Origin: Actinoplanes missouriensis 431
Lineage (GTDB): Bacteria > Actinomycetota > Actinomycetes > Mycobacteriales > Micromonosporaceae
Length of the DNA stretch: 64,000 nt
Assembly (NCBI RefSeq): GCF_000284295.1
Contig: NC_017093.1
Coordinates: forward strand, 7,750,001-7,814,000
Reading direction: 5' to 3'
Made by a program: the position numbers and the translations under genes. This document shows positions 43,273-53,772 of this stretch, piece after piece. Position 1 is the stretch's first letter; every line of letters starts with the position of its first letter. The notes under the pieces were generated by a model, which saw only the letters and a list, made by a program, of their open reading frames with translations, was not told the DNA's origin and searched no databases.

Positions 43273-44121
43273 TCAGTATGTGTAGAAGCCCTTCCCGGTC
43301 TTCCGGCCCAGGTCGCCCGCCGTGACCATCCGCTGGAGCAGCTCCGGCGGGAAGAACTTCGCGTCCGCGGTGTCGCGGTAGATGTTGCCGGCCGCGTTCA
43401 GCATGACGTCGAGGCCGGTGAGGTCGACAGTGGCGAGCGGGCCCATCGCGTGACCGAATCCGAGCTTCATGACGGTGTCCAGGTCCTCGGCGCTGACCAC
43501 GCCCGACTCGACGAGCTGGATCGCCTCGACGAGCAGCGCGGAGAAGAGCCGGTTCGAGACGAAGCCCGCTACGTCCCGCTTGACCTCGACACACGTCTTA
43601 CCAACGCCCTCGGCGAACGCGCGCGCGGCGGCAAGTGTCTCGTCGGAGGTCTGGTATCCACGGACCAGCTCGACCAGTTTCATCATCGGGACCGGCGAGA
43701 AGAAGTGGATGCCGACGACCGATTCCGGCCGGGCGGTGACGGTCGCGATCTGGGTGATCGGGATGGCCGAGGTGTTGGTGCCGAGGACCGCGCCGGCCTT
43801 GCAGATCTTGTCGAGCTGCTTGAAGACGTCGTGCTTCGCCTCGATCTTCTCGAAGATGGCCTCGACCACCACGTCGGCGTCGGCGGCGGCGTCCAGGTCG
43901 ATGGTGGGGGTGATCCGGGCGAGGGTGGCCTCCACGTCCTCCTCGGTGATCTTGCCCTTGGCGGCGAAGCGGCTCAGCGAGTCCTTGATCGCGGACATGC
44001 CGCGGGCCAGCGAGGCGTCGTCGACGTCCCGCATGGTGACCTGCCAGCCGGCCTGCGCCGAGACCTGCGCGATGCCGGAACCCATCAGACCGGAACCGAT
44101 GACCGCGAGACGATCCGCCAT
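43273..44121 (-). CDS. 3-hydroxybutyryl-CoA dehydrogenase
   Basis: 282 residues. NAD site LAVIGSGLMGSGIAQ, EAIFEKIEAKHDVFKQLD, TNTSAIPIT, and GIHFFSPVPMMKLVE with the catalytic His are those of the single-domain L-3-hydroxyacyl-CoA dehydrogenase (Hbd/FadB2). The C-terminal dimerisation domain has RDVAGFVSNRLF and ends GRKTGKGFYTY. It interconverts 3-hydroxybutyryl-CoA and acetoacetyl-CoA with NAD(P), linking with the thiolase and enoyl-CoA hydratase in this window. The dispersed repeat lies directly downstream. Confidence 0.95.
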   Translation of the reverse strand: MADRLAVIGSGLMGSGIAQVSAQAGWQVTMRDVDDASLARGMSAIKDSLSRFAAKGKITEEDVEATLARITPTIDLDAAADADVVVEAIFEKIEAKHDVFKQLDKICKAGAVLGTNTSAIPITQIATVTARPESVVGIHFFSPVPMMKLVELVRGYQTSDETLAAARAFAEGVGKTCVEVKRDVAGFVSNRLFSALLVEAIQLVESGVVSAEDLDTVMKLGFGHAMGPLATVDLTGLDVMLNAAGNIYRDTADAKFFPPELLQRMVTAGDLGRKTGKGFYTY

Positions 44122-44245
44122 GTTGCACCCCTTCGTCGACAGACTCGAAGCACACCCTAACCGGGTTACTTAACGAAGCCTCAGCCCGGTTCTCGATCGG
44201 GGCAAATCCCCAGAAATCAGCGCCTGACGGTGCCACACTGTGCCC

Positions 44246-44578
44246 ATGGCCACGAGCGACGGCTGGTACCTCATCGGACCGTTGATCGCTGTCGGTCTGG
44301 TCGGCTTTCTCGGCGCGGTCTTCTGGCGCATGGGTCTGCAGCCCACCGGCTCCACCGGCGGGGAGCCGGACGGTCTGTCGATCTTCGCCGAGTGTGAGGA
44401 CTACGGACTGCTCTGGCCCGCGGCCGTCACGGAGGACCCCGAGATCGCCGACGAGATCCGGCGGCTGCTCGCCGATGCGGGCATCCGAGCGACCAGCGCG
44501 ACCCGGCGCGACGGCCGGGTCAGCGTGCTGGTCTTCGCCGAAGAGGTCGAGGAGGCCCGAAGGCTGGCCCAGAGCTGA
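44246..44578 (+). CDS. Small single-helix protein with DUF2007-like domain
   Basis: 110 residues from ATG 44246 (GTG 44240 possible). One N-terminal membrane helix (WYLIGPLIAVGLVGFLGAVFW) is followed by a soluble domain in which ADEIRRLLADAGIRATSATRRDG and VLVFAEEVEEARRL fit the DUF2007 pattern of a small ferredoxin-like alpha/beta fold. Function unknown. Converges with murA. Confidence 0.7.
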   Translation: MATSDGWYLIGPLIAVGLVGFLGAVFWRMGLQPTGSTGGEPDGLSIFAECEDYGLLWPAAVTEDPEIADEIRRLLADAGIRATSATRRDGRVSVLVFAEEVEEARRLAQS

Positions 44579-44597
44579 TCAAAAGGCCCAGCCAGAA

Positions 44598-44617
44598 CTG
44601 ATCAGGGGCCTGATCAG
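44598..44617. terminator. Hairpin between convergent small gene and murA
   Basis: CTGATCAGG-GG-CCTGATCAG is a perfect 9-bp inverted repeat covering the murA stop codon; another CTGATCA lies at 44575. A bidirectional terminator is likely. Confidence 0.5.
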
Positions 44618-45903
44618 AAGTCGTACGTCGGCTCCGGCACGTCGGTCCGCTCCACCTCGACACCGAGGTTCGCCAGGTCCGAGACGAAGTCCGGGTAACC
44701 CCGGTCGATGTGGTGCACCTCGCCCACCTCGGTGATCCCGTCCGCGCAGAGCCCGGCGATCACCAGACCGGCGCCGGCCCGGATGTCGGTGGCGCGTACC
44801 GGGGCGCCGGAGAGCCGCTCCCGGCCGTTCACCACGGCGTGGTGCCCGTCGGTACGGATGTCCGCGCCCAGCCGGACCATCTCGTTCACGAACATGAACC
44901 GGCCGTCGAAGATGTTCTCGGTGATCAGCGACGACCCCTCGGCCACCGCGGCCAGCCCGAGCGCCATCGGCAGCAGGTCGGTCGCGAACCCCGGGTACGG
45001 CAGCGTCACGATGTCGACGCCCCGCGGCCGCTCGGCCATCCGTACCCGGAACCGGTTGTCGCCCGGCTCGACCGTGGCGCCCGCCGTGACCAGTTTGTCG
45101 AGGGCGATGTCCAGGAACTCCGGCCGCACACCGTGAACCGTCACGTCGCCACGGGTCATCGCCGCGGCGTACGCCCACGTCCCGCCGACGATCCGGTCCC
45201 CGATCGTGGTGTGCGCGACCGGGTTGAGCGGCCCGTTCACCCCTTCGATGATCAGCGTCGACGTGCCGGCGCCCTCGATCTTCGCGCCCATCGCGGTGAG
45301 CATCTCGCAGATATCCACGATCTCCGGCTCGCGGGCCGCGTTGTCGATCTCCGTGACGCCGCGGGCCAGCACCGCCGCCATCAGCAGGTTCTCGGTGGCG
45401 CCGACGCTCGGGAAGTCCAGCCAGATCTTGGAGCCACGCAGGCCGTTCGGCGCCGAGGCGATCACGAAGCCGTGCTCGTTGGAGATCTCCGCGCCCATCC
45501 GGGCCAGCCCGGACACGTGCATGTCCAGCCCCCGGGAGCCGATCATGTCGCCGCCGGGCAGCGCGACCCGCACGAATCCGCGCCGGGCCAGCAGCGGGCC
45601 CAGCACGCAGATCGACGCGCGCAGCCGCCGCACCAGGTCGTAGTCCGCCTCCGCGCCCGGCTCGGCCGGCACGTCGATGATCGCGTCGCCGTCCTTGAGC
45701 ACCACGTCGCAGCCGAGCCGGCGCAGCACCTCGGCCATGATGGCGATGTCGGTGATGCGCGGGACGTTGGACACCACGCTGCGACCCTCGGCCAGCAGCG
45801 CGACAGCCATCAGCTTCAGCGCCGAGTTCTTCGCCCCGCCGACCGCGACGTCACCGGCAAGCCGTGCGCCGCCCTTCACCCTGATCACATCCACGCGGGC
45901 CAT
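44614..45903 (-). CDS. murA: UDP-N-acetylglucosamine 1-carboxyvinyltransferase
   Basis: 429 residues from ATG 45903. It makes the first committed step of peptidoglycan synthesis, transferring enolpyruvate from PEP to UDP-GlcNAc. GGAKNSALK near residue 22 (Lys/Asn), PSVGATENLLMAAVLA and the DRIVGGTWAYAAAMTRG region are characteristic. The catalytic loop reads LPGGDMIGSRGLDMH, so the residue that fosfomycin alkylates in other bacteria (Cys115 in E. coli) is Asp119. This matches Mycobacterium and Chlamydia MurA and predicts intrinsic fosfomycin resistance at the target. Divergent from the cobalamin adenosyltransferase gene across 42 bases. Confidence 0.96.
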   Translation of the reverse strand: MARVDVIRVKGGARLAGDVAVGGAKNSALKLMAVALLAEGRSVVSNVPRITDIAIMAEVLRRLGCDVVLKDGDAIIDVPAEPGAEADYDLVRRLRASICVLGPLLARRGFVRVALPGGDMIGSRGLDMHVSGLARMGAEISNEHGFVIASAPNGLRGSKIWLDFPSVGATENLLMAAVLARGVTEIDNAAREPEIVDICEMLTAMGAKIEGAGTSTLIIEGVNGPLNPVAHTTIGDRIVGGTWAYAAAMTRGDVTVHGVRPEFLDIALDKLVTAGATVEPGDNRFRVRMAERPRGVDIVTLPYPGFATDLLPMALGLAAVAEGSSLITENIFDGRFMFVNEMVRLGADIRTDGHHAVVNGRERLSGAPVRATDIRAGAGLVIAGLCADGITEVGEVHHIDRGYPDFVSDLANLGVEVERTDVPEPTYDF

Positions 45904-45945
45904 CGTAGGGTTCCCCCGCCCGGTTCGCCTCGTAGGGTGGGGCGC

Positions 45946-46521
45946 ATGGCAGTCCACCTCACCCGCATCTACACCCGTACCGGCGACGCCGGCGAGACCC
46001 GGCTCGTCAACAACGAGGTAGCTCCGAAGACGTCCCCGCGGATCGCCGCCTATGCCGACGCCGACGAGTGCAACGCCGCCATCGGGGTGGCCCTCGCCCT
46101 CGGCGCGCTGCCCGAGGAGATCCGCGCGGTCCTGTCCCGCATTCAGAACGATCTCTTCGATCTCGGCGCCGACCTGGGCAACCCGCTCTCCGACGAGCCG
46201 CCCGCCTATCCCCCGCTGCGGATCACCGAGGACTACGTCACCCGTCTCGAAGGCTGGTGCGACGAGTTCAACGAGTCCCTCCCCGCGCTGGACAGCTTCG
46301 TCCTCCCCGGCGGCACCCCCGGCGCGGCCCTCCTGCACGTCGCCCGCACCATCGCCCGCCGCGCCGAACGCTCCGCCTGGTCCCTGATCGAGGCCGACCC
46401 GCAACGCACCAGCGTCGAACCGGCGAAATACCTCAACCGCCTCTCCGACCTGCTCTTCATCCTCTCGAGGGCCGCCAACCCCACCGGCGACGTGAAATGG
46501 GTCCCCGGCGGCAAACGCTGA
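45946..46521 (+). CDS. ATP:cob(I)alamin adenosyltransferase, PduO type
   Basis: 191 residues from ATG 45946, with a GGGTGGGG site upstream. Signature IYTRTGDAGETRL at the N-terminus, YADADECNAAIGVA, DLFDLGADLGNP, and the C-terminal RAERSAWSL and YLNRLSDLLFILSR are PduO-type. It makes adenosylcobalamin, the cofactor of the acyl-CoA mutase encoded at 20032-21705. The dispersed 65-bp repeat starts three bases after the stop. Confidence 0.95.
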   Translation: MAVHLTRIYTRTGDAGETRLVNNEVAPKTSPRIAAYADADECNAAIGVALALGALPEEIRAVLSRIQNDLFDLGADLGNPLSDEPPAYPPLRITEDYVTRLEGWCDEFNESLPALDSFVLPGGTPGAALLHVARTIARRAERSAWSLIEADPQRTSVEPAKYLNRLSDLLFILSRAANPTGDVKWVPGGKR

Positions 46522-46523
46522 CC

Positions 46524-46588
46524 ATCGGGTACGCGTAGCGCCCTCCCCCAACCGCACCCGAGGAGTCCCCGAGAAGCCGCGCGACCAC
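46524..46588 (-). repeat. 65-bp dispersed repeat, copy 2
   Basis: Reverse-complement match to 8634-8698, gapless, first 25 bases identical (in repeat orientation). It directly follows the adenosyltransferase gene. The stretch to 46733 otherwise holds only a GTGTGGAG-type duplication (46663-46737) and no gene. Confidence 0.75.
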
Positions 46589-46733
46589 GCGCGGGGCGCA
46601 AGGCCGTCCGGCGACCGCCGGCTACCGGTGCCCGGCCGGCCCCCGCGCCGCGCCCACGCGAGCGTGTGGAGTCGAGGCGCTCTCCGCACCCCGACTTCCA
46701 CACGCGGGCGCTGTTCCCGCCCGTGTGTGGAGT

Positions 46734-47564
46734 TCAGGCGTGCAGGGTCCCGTCGATCACGGTCACCGCGTGGCCGCTCAACTCGGTGCGCTCGCCCCTG
46801 CGCCGCACCCGCACGAACCCGCCCCGCGCCGACGCCTGGTACCCCACCAGCTCGTCGCGGCCGAGCTTGCCGGCCCAGTACGGCGCCAGGGCGGTGTGCG
46901 CGCTCCCGGTCACCGGATCCTCGTCGACGCCGACGGCCGGGCCGAAGAAACGGGACACGAAGTCGTACCCCGTACCCGGATCCTCGGCCGCCGCCGTCAC
47001 GATCACCCCGCGCCGGGAGAGCGCCGCCAGCGTGCGCAGATCCGGCGAGACGGCGCGGACGGCCTTCTCGTCGGCGACCTCCACCAGCAGGTCGTCGGTG
47101 TTCGGTCCGGTGTGGTGGACGGCCACGATCGGCACGCCCGGCCCCAGGGCGGCGCCCAGCTCCGGGTCGGCGTCGACCGGCGTGAGCGGCGCGGTCGGGA
47201 AGCTCAGCGTGATCAGGCCGTCCGCCGCGACCGACGCGGTGAGAACACCGCTGCGGGTGGCGAACCGCACCGGCCGCGCCGGGTCGAGCTCCGGCGTCGG
47301 CGTCAGAGTGGCGAGAACGTGCGCCGAGGCGAGCGTGGCGTGACCGCACAGGTCCACCTCGACCGCCGGGGTGAACCAGCGCAGCGCCCAACCGGCTTCC
47401 CCACCGGCGGGCAGCGGGTGCAGGAACGCCGTCTCGGCGTGGTTGACCTCGGCCGCGACCTGCTGCATCCAGGCATCCGGCGGGAACTCGTCGAGCAGCA
47501 GCACTCCGGCGGGCGCACCCTGAAACGGCTTCTCGGTGAAGGCGTCGACCACTCTGATCCGCAT
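46734..47564 (-). CDS. PhzF family epimerase/isomerase-like protein
   Basis: 276 residues from ATG 47564 (MRIRVVDAFTEKPFQGAPAG). NHAETAFL with the catalytic Glu, RWFTPAVEVDLCGHATLASA, and the second-half DEDPVTGSAHTALAPYWA are PhzF signatures (two diaminopimelate-epimerase-like lobes). True PhzF isomerises a phenazine precursor; most family members, this one included, have no known substrate. The DUF2550 gene lies 33 bases upstream. Confidence 0.9.
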   Translation of the reverse strand: MRIRVVDAFTEKPFQGAPAGVLLLDEFPPDAWMQQVAAEVNHAETAFLHPLPAGGEAGWALRWFTPAVEVDLCGHATLASAHVLATLTPTPELDPARPVRFATRSGVLTASVAADGLITLSFPTAPLTPVDADPELGAALGPGVPIVAVHHTGPNTDDLLVEVADEKAVRAVSPDLRTLAALSRRGVIVTAAAEDPGTGYDFVSRFFGPAVGVDEDPVTGSAHTALAPYWAGKLGRDELVGYQASARGGFVRVRRRGERTELSGHAVTVIDGTLHA

Positions 47565-47597
47565 GCCCCGACGGTAGAGCACGTCAGGAAGCGCGGA

Positions 47598-48065
47598 TCA
47601 GGACTCGCTCGGGCGCGGGCCGAAGACCGGACGGCTGCGAAGCGCCCCCGGGTCGCGCGGCGGCCCCGCCTCCAGCCAGGAGAGGAAACCGGTCACCGTG
47701 GTCTCCGCCATCGCGATCTCCAGCGGGACGCCGCCGGTCACGCAGCGCAGGACCACCCAGTGGCCGGGCATGGTGAGGCGCTCCGGCCCGGTCGGCAGGC
47801 GACGCTCCTCGACGGCCATGAACCGCCTGTCGAGGACCCGTTTCGGCCGGATCGCCAGGCTGAACATGCGGTGGAAGCGAAGCTCGTCGCCGACGAACTG
47901 GCCGAGGCCCGGCGACCAGCCGCGGCCGGGGACCAGCGTGCTGAGCCGGACCTGCAACCTGATGGTTCCGCCGCCGGCCATCAGCAGCCGGCGGCGGAAG
48001 AAGATTGCGAAGAGGAGCGCGAGCAGCGCGACGACGCAGATTCCGACTATTTCCAGAACCCGCAT
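47598..48065 (-). CDS. DUF2550 membrane-anchored protein
   Basis: 155 residues from ATG 48065. One N-terminal helix (VLEIVGICVVALLALLFAIFF) and a soluble domain with GTIRLQVRL, GRGWSPGLGQFVGDELRFHRMFSL and RRLPTGPERLTMPGHWVVLRC. DUF2550 genes follow atpC in other actinobacteria as I recall; function unknown. Eight bases separate it from atpC. Confidence 0.88.
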   Translation of the reverse strand: MRVLEIVGICVVALLALLFAIFFRRRLLMAGGGTIRLQVRLSTLVPGRGWSPGLGQFVGDELRFHRMFSLAIRPKRVLDRRFMAVEERRLPTGPERLTMPGHWVVLRCVTGGVPLEIAMAETTVTGFLSWLEAGPPRDPGALRSRPVFGPRPSES

Positions 48066-48073
48066 CGTCGGCG

Positions 48074-48355
48074 TCAGTGCGACTCGGGGGTGGCCGGCGT
48101 GGCGCTCTCGGCGAGCACCGTGACGCCGTTCGCGTCGATCGAGAGGAAGCCACCCGCCACGTCGTAGGTGAGCTGCTCGCCACCGGCGAGCTTCACGCGG
48201 ACCTGGGACGGCTCCTTGAGCAGGCCGAGCAGCGGGGAGTGGCCGGGGAGAACACCGATCTCGCCCTCGGTGGTCCGGGCGACGAGCATCTCCGCCTCGC
48301 CGGTCCACACCTTCTCCTCGACGGCGACGACCTCGACGTGCAGCTGGTTGGCCAC
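48074..48355 (-). CDS. atpC: ATP synthase epsilon subunit
   Basis: 93 residues from GTG 48355 with GGGAG upstream. ANQLHVEVVAVEEKVWTGEAEM, TTEGEIGVLPGHSPLLGLL and YDVAGGFLSIDANGVTVLAE form the ten-stranded epsilon barrel. The C-terminal helical hairpin found in longer epsilons is essentially missing (ends after SATPATPESH), so the usual inhibitory helix is absent. Shortened epsilons are known in actinobacteria. It is separated from atpD by an LCP gene and a hairpin. Confidence 0.95.
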   Translation of the reverse strand: MANQLHVEVVAVEEKVWTGEAEMLVARTTEGEIGVLPGHSPLLGLLKEPSQVRVKLAGGEQLTYDVAGGFLSIDANGVTVLAESATPATPESH

Positions 48356-48428
48356 GCTGTCTCCCTTGCGGATGCAGAACCTGAACGGGTGAAGTCTAAA
48401 CGGCTGCCCGCGCCGACGTGGTACGGGG

Positions 48429-49544
48429 TCAGCTGTTGACGTTGACGTACTCCGGGTGGTCGAGCAGGAACGGGGCGATCCGGTCCTCCCGAACCGCCTG
48501 GAAGAACCCCTCGTAATCCCCGGAGAGCTTCTCCCCGAGGTACTTACCGCCGTCGAAGAGGCCGCCACCGGGCAGCTTGATCGAGGTCATGTCGTCGGTG
48601 TTGACCCCGCGCAGGGCCATCGCCCAGTCGATCACGCCGTTGCCGCCGCCGTCGAAGGTGAGCGAATCGCCGGCCGCCTCGATGATCGCGAGCAGCTTGG
48701 TCGGGTTGGAGACGACGTCCTTGCTCATGGCCTGCTTCGCCATGGCCTTGATGAACTGCTGCTGGTGACGCTGGCGGTCGTAGTCGCCGTTGGGCAGCGT
48801 GTACCGCTGACGCACGTAGTCGAGAGCCTCCCACGCCTGGAGGTGGTAGGTGCCCTTCTTGTACGTCTTCTGCGGTCCGGTGTACGGGTGGGCGCACTTG
48901 TCGCAGCCGGGGATGCGCGGGCGGGCCTTGCCGTTCGGCTGGAGGTGCTCGGACTTCACGTCCTGGTCGATCGTCATGGTGACGCCGCCCATCTCCTCGA
49001 CGATCTTCTTGAAGCCGCCGAAGTTGATGATGGCGCCGGCGTCGAAAGTCTTGATGCCGGTCAGCTTGGTGACCGTCTTCGCCAGCAGTTGGAAGCCCTG
49101 CTTCACGTCGTGCTCGCCGTTGCCGACCGAGCTGCCGAACGACATCGCCGCGTTGATCTTCGACCTGCCGCCCGGGTAGCCGGTCGCCTGGAAGGCCGGG
49201 ATCTCCACATAGAGGTCACGCGGGATGGAGAAGAGATAGACCTGGTCCATCGACTCCGGGATGTGCGCCACGATGATCGAGTCGGAGAGCGGCGCCGTCT
49301 TCGTGTCGCGCGGGTCGATGCCGGCGAGCAGGATGTTGAGCGGACCCTTGATCTCGCTCTTCGCGGTGGCGGCGGCCGGATCGCCGATCAGGCTCCCGCT
49401 CCCGGCGTCCACCGCTCCGGTGTATTTCGAGATCAGGGCGTTGCCACCGACCAGGACGCCGCCGCTGACCACCATGAGCACCGCGCCGAACACGGCGGAG
49501 AGCCGCGCCCACAGCGGTGCCCGGCGCTTGTAAGACTTAGCCAC
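48429..49544 (-). CDS. LytR-CpsA-Psr (LCP) family protein
   Basis: 371 residues from GTG 49544. A cytosolic basic start, one membrane helix (LSAVFGAVLMVVSGGVLVGG) and an external LCP domain: LNILLAGIDPRDTKTAPLSDSI, FSIPRDLYVEIP, SKINAAMSFG, and YVRQRYTLPNGDYDRQRHQQ with the Arg residues that bind polyprenyl phosphate. LCP enzymes attach wall polymers (arabinogalactan, teichoic-type glycans) to peptidoglycan. There is no LytR_C domain. It lies between atpD and atpC, which is out of place for the family. Confidence 0.94.
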   Translation of the reverse strand: MAKSYKRRAPLWARLSAVFGAVLMVVSGGVLVGGNALISKYTGAVDAGSGSLIGDPAAATAKSEIKGPLNILLAGIDPRDTKTAPLSDSIIVAHIPESMDQVYLFSIPRDLYVEIPAFQATGYPGGRSKINAAMSFGSSVGNGEHDVKQGFQLLAKTVTKLTGIKTFDAGAIINFGGFKKIVEEMGGVTMTIDQDVKSEHLQPNGKARPRIPGCDKCAHPYTGPQKTYKKGTYHLQAWEALDYVRQRYTLPNGDYDRQRHQQQFIKAMAKQAMSKDVVSNPTKLLAIIEAAGDSLTFDGGGNGVIDWAMALRGVNTDDMTSIKLPGGGLFDGGKYLGEKLSGDYEGFFQAVREDRIAPFLLDHPEYVNVNS

Positions 49545-49704
49545 CCGATCCCCAACCCTCACCGGACGTCGGCGAAAATGACCCCGGGATGATCGCAGGA
49601 TCACGCGAACGCGCGGCCAAGAATACCCGAGCAAAAGGCGAACTCGGCCGCCTCGGAACCCATTCACAGGCTGGGTGGACGCAGAGAGACCGTCCGGACA
49701 CGGA

Positions 49705-49737
49705 GAAGCCCCGCCGGCGAGACGCCGGCGGGGCTTC
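49705..49737 (-). terminator. Perfect 15-bp hairpin after atpD
   Basis: GAAGCCCCGCCGGCG and CGCCGGCGGGGCTTC pair perfectly around AGA, 20 bases beyond the atpD stop. No T-run. The very high stability makes an operon end here likely, so the LCP gene and atpC probably have another promoter in 49545-49704. Confidence 0.8.
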
Positions 49738-49756
49738 CTCGATCAGAGGGGCTCGA

Positions 49757-51199
49757 TCAGCCCTTCATCAGCTCGTGCGCGTTCTTCTCGAGGTCCTCGA
49801 GGCCACCGCACATGAAGAAGGCCTGCTCGGGGTAGTTGTCGTACTCACCCTCGGAGATCTTCTTGAACGCCTCGATGGTCTCCTTCAGCGGGACCGTCGA
49901 GCCGGGAACGCCGGTGAACTGCTCCGCCGCGTAGGTGTTCTGCGACAGGAACCGCTCGATGCGGCGGGCCCGGGCGACCGTGACCTTGTCTTCCTCGGAG
50001 AGCTCGTCCATACCGAGGATGGCGATGATGTCCTGCAGGTCCTTGTACTTCTGCAGGATCCGCTGCACCTCACGGGCGACCGCGTAGTGCTCGGCGCCGA
50101 CGAACTCGGGCGCGAGGATCCGCGAGCTGGAGGCCAGCGGGTCCACGGCCGGGTAGATGCCCTTGTCGGAGATCGACCGCTCGAGGTTCGTGGTCGCGTC
50201 CAGGTGGGCGAAGGTGGTGGCCGGCGCCGGGTCGGTGTAGTCGTCGGCGGGCACGTAGATCGCCTGCAGCGAGGTGATCGCCTTGCCCCGGACCGACGTG
50301 ATCCGCTCCTGCAGCTCGCCCATCTCGTCCGCCAGGGTGGGCTGGTAACCCACGGCGGACGGCATGCGGCCGAGCAGGGTGGACACCTCGGAGCCGGCCT
50401 GGGTGAACCGGAAGATGTTGTCGATGAAGAGCAGCACCTCCTGGTTCTGGACGTCACGGAAGTACTCCGCCATGGTCAGAGCGGTCAGGGCGACCCGCAG
50501 GCGGGTGCCCGGCGGCTCGTCCATCTGGCCGAAGACCAGAGCGGTCTTGTCCAGAACGCCACCCTCGTCCATCTCCAGGATGAGGTCGTTGCCCTCACGG
50601 GTGCGCTCGCCGACGCCGGCGAACACGGAGGTACCACCGAAGTTGCGGGCAACTCGGATGATCATCTCCTGGATGAGCACCGTCTTGCCCACGCCCGCGC
50701 CGCCGAACAGGCCGATCTTGCCACCGCGCACGTACGGCGCGAGCAGGTCGAGCACCTTGATGCCGGTCTCCAGCATCTCGGTCTTCGGCTCGAGGTCGGC
50801 GAACGCCGGGGGCTTGCGGTGGATCGACCAGCGCTCCTGGATGTCCAGCGTCGACGGGTCGACGTTGAGCACCTCGCCGAGGGCGTTGAACACGTGGCCC
50901 TTGGTCACGTCGCCGACGGGCACCGAGATCGGCGCGCCGGTGTCGGTGACCTCGGAGCCGCGGACCATGCCGTCGGTCGGCTGCATCGAGATCGCGCGGA
51001 GCAGGTTGTCACCCAGGTGCTGGGCGACCTCCATGGTCAGCTTCTTGGTGCCCTCGGAGAGGGTGACCTCAACGTGCAGCGCGTTGAAGATCGCGGGCAT
51101 GGCGTCACGCGGAAACTCGACGTCGACGACCGGGCCGATGACCCGGACGACGCGGCCGACACCGGTCTTTGCCTTTGTGGGCTCAGCAACAGCAGTCAT
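49757..51199 (-). CDS. atpD: ATP synthase beta subunit
   Basis: 480 residues from ATG 51199 (a GTG at 51202 precedes it). P-loop GGAGVGKTVL, catalytic GERTREGNDL, FIDNIFRFTQAGSEVS, and LGMDELSEEDKVTVARARR near the C-terminus. Start codon overlaps the atpG stop. Catalytic subunit of F1. Confidence 0.97.
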   Translation of the reverse strand: MTAVAEPTKAKTGVGRVVRVIGPVVDVEFPRDAMPAIFNALHVEVTLSEGTKKLTMEVAQHLGDNLLRAISMQPTDGMVRGSEVTDTGAPISVPVGDVTKGHVFNALGEVLNVDPSTLDIQERWSIHRKPPAFADLEPKTEMLETGIKVLDLLAPYVRGGKIGLFGGAGVGKTVLIQEMIIRVARNFGGTSVFAGVGERTREGNDLILEMDEGGVLDKTALVFGQMDEPPGTRLRVALTALTMAEYFRDVQNQEVLLFIDNIFRFTQAGSEVSTLLGRMPSAVGYQPTLADEMGELQERITSVRGKAITSLQAIYVPADDYTDPAPATTFAHLDATTNLERSISDKGIYPAVDPLASSSRILAPEFVGAEHYAVAREVQRILQKYKDLQDIIAILGMDELSEEDKVTVARARRIERFLSQNTYAAEQFTGVPGSTVPLKETIEAFKKISEGEYDNYPEQAFFMCGGLEDLEKNAHELMKG

Positions 51200-52125
51200 C
51201 ACACATCACTTCCCGCCGCGGCCAGCGCGTTGGCGCCGCCGACGATCTCACTGATTTCCTGGGTGATCGCAGCCTGCCGCGCGGAGTTCATCTCGCGCGT
51301 GTACCGCTTGAGCAGATCGTCGGCGTTGTCCGACGCGCTCTTCATCGCCCGCCGCCGGGATGCCGACTCACTGGCCGCCGAGTCCAGCAACGCCGCGTAG
51401 AGGCGGGTGTTGAGGTACTTCGGCAGCAGCGCGTCGAGCAGCTCGTCGGCGTCCGGCTCGAACTCGTACGCCGGGCGCAGGCCGGTCTCTTCCTCCTGCG
51501 CCTCGACCTGCACCGGCGCGAGCGGCTTCGCCTGTGCGGTCTGCGTCATCAGGGACTTGAACTCGGTGCTCACGATGTGCAGCTCGTCCACGCCCGCGAT
51601 GCTCTCCGGGCCGAACGTGCCGTTCTCGCCCGAGCCGGCCGCGAACGCCTCGATCAGCGCGTCACCGATGCGCTTGGCATCGGCGAACGACGGGCGCTCG
51701 GAGAAACCGGTCCAGCTGGCGGCCACGTCCCGGTTGCGGAACTTGTAGTAGCCGACGCCCTTGCGGCCCACCACGTACAGCGCCACCTCCTTGCCCTCCG
51801 ACTTCAGCTGAGCGATCAGCTGCTCGGCGGTGCGGATGGCGTTGGCGTTGTAGGCGCCGGCCAGGCCCCGGTCACTCGTGATCAGCAGGACACCCGCCCG
51901 CTGGACGCGCTCACGCGCGACCAGCAGCGGGTTGTCGACCGAAGCGTTGGTCGCCAGCGCGCCCAGGACCTTGGTGATCGCCTCCGAGTACGGCCGGGAG
52001 GCGTTCACCCGCTCCTGAGCCTTGGCGATGCGGCTGGTGGCGACCAGCTCCTGCGCCTTGGCGATCTTCTTGGTCGACTTGACGGTGCGGATGCGCCGTC
52101 GCAGCGCCTGTACCTGACCGGCCAT
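51199..52125 (-). CDS. atpG: ATP synthase gamma subunit
   Basis: 308 residues. AGQVQALRRRIRTVKSTKKIAKAQELVATSRI at the N-terminal shaft, ITSDRGLAGAYNANA in the middle, and the C-terminal helix SASDNADDLLKRYTREMNSARQAAI. An insert-like acidic stretch (AQEEETGLRPAYEFEPDADE) around 220-240 fits the longer gamma of mycobacteria and relatives, which affects latency there. Central stalk of F1. Confidence 0.97.
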   Translation of the reverse strand: MAGQVQALRRRIRTVKSTKKIAKAQELVATSRIAKAQERVNASRPYSEAITKVLGALATNASVDNPLLVARERVQRAGVLLITSDRGLAGAYNANAIRTAEQLIAQLKSEGKEVALYVVGRKGVGYYKFRNRDVAASWTGFSERPSFADAKRIGDALIEAFAAGSGENGTFGPESIAGVDELHIVSTEFKSLMTQTAQAKPLAPVQVEAQEEETGLRPAYEFEPDADELLDALLPKYLNTRLYAALLDSAASESASRRRAMKSASDNADDLLKRYTREMNSARQAAITQEISEIVGGANALAAAGSDV

Positions 52126-52127
52126 GC

Positions 52128-53696
<1,569 letters not shown>

Positions 53697-53772
53697 CCTC
53701 TGCCTTCTCTGTCTAGCTCGGGACGTCGCCGCCGCCGAGGGGCCTTCTCGATGAGTTATCGAGGGGAAATGT

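Noticed and set aside
45904..47391. Possible long N-terminal extension of MurA on the minus strand
   Set aside because: The frame is open only because of GC bias; MurA family starts fit ATG 45903, and the extension lies antisense to the adenosyltransferase and PhzF regions.
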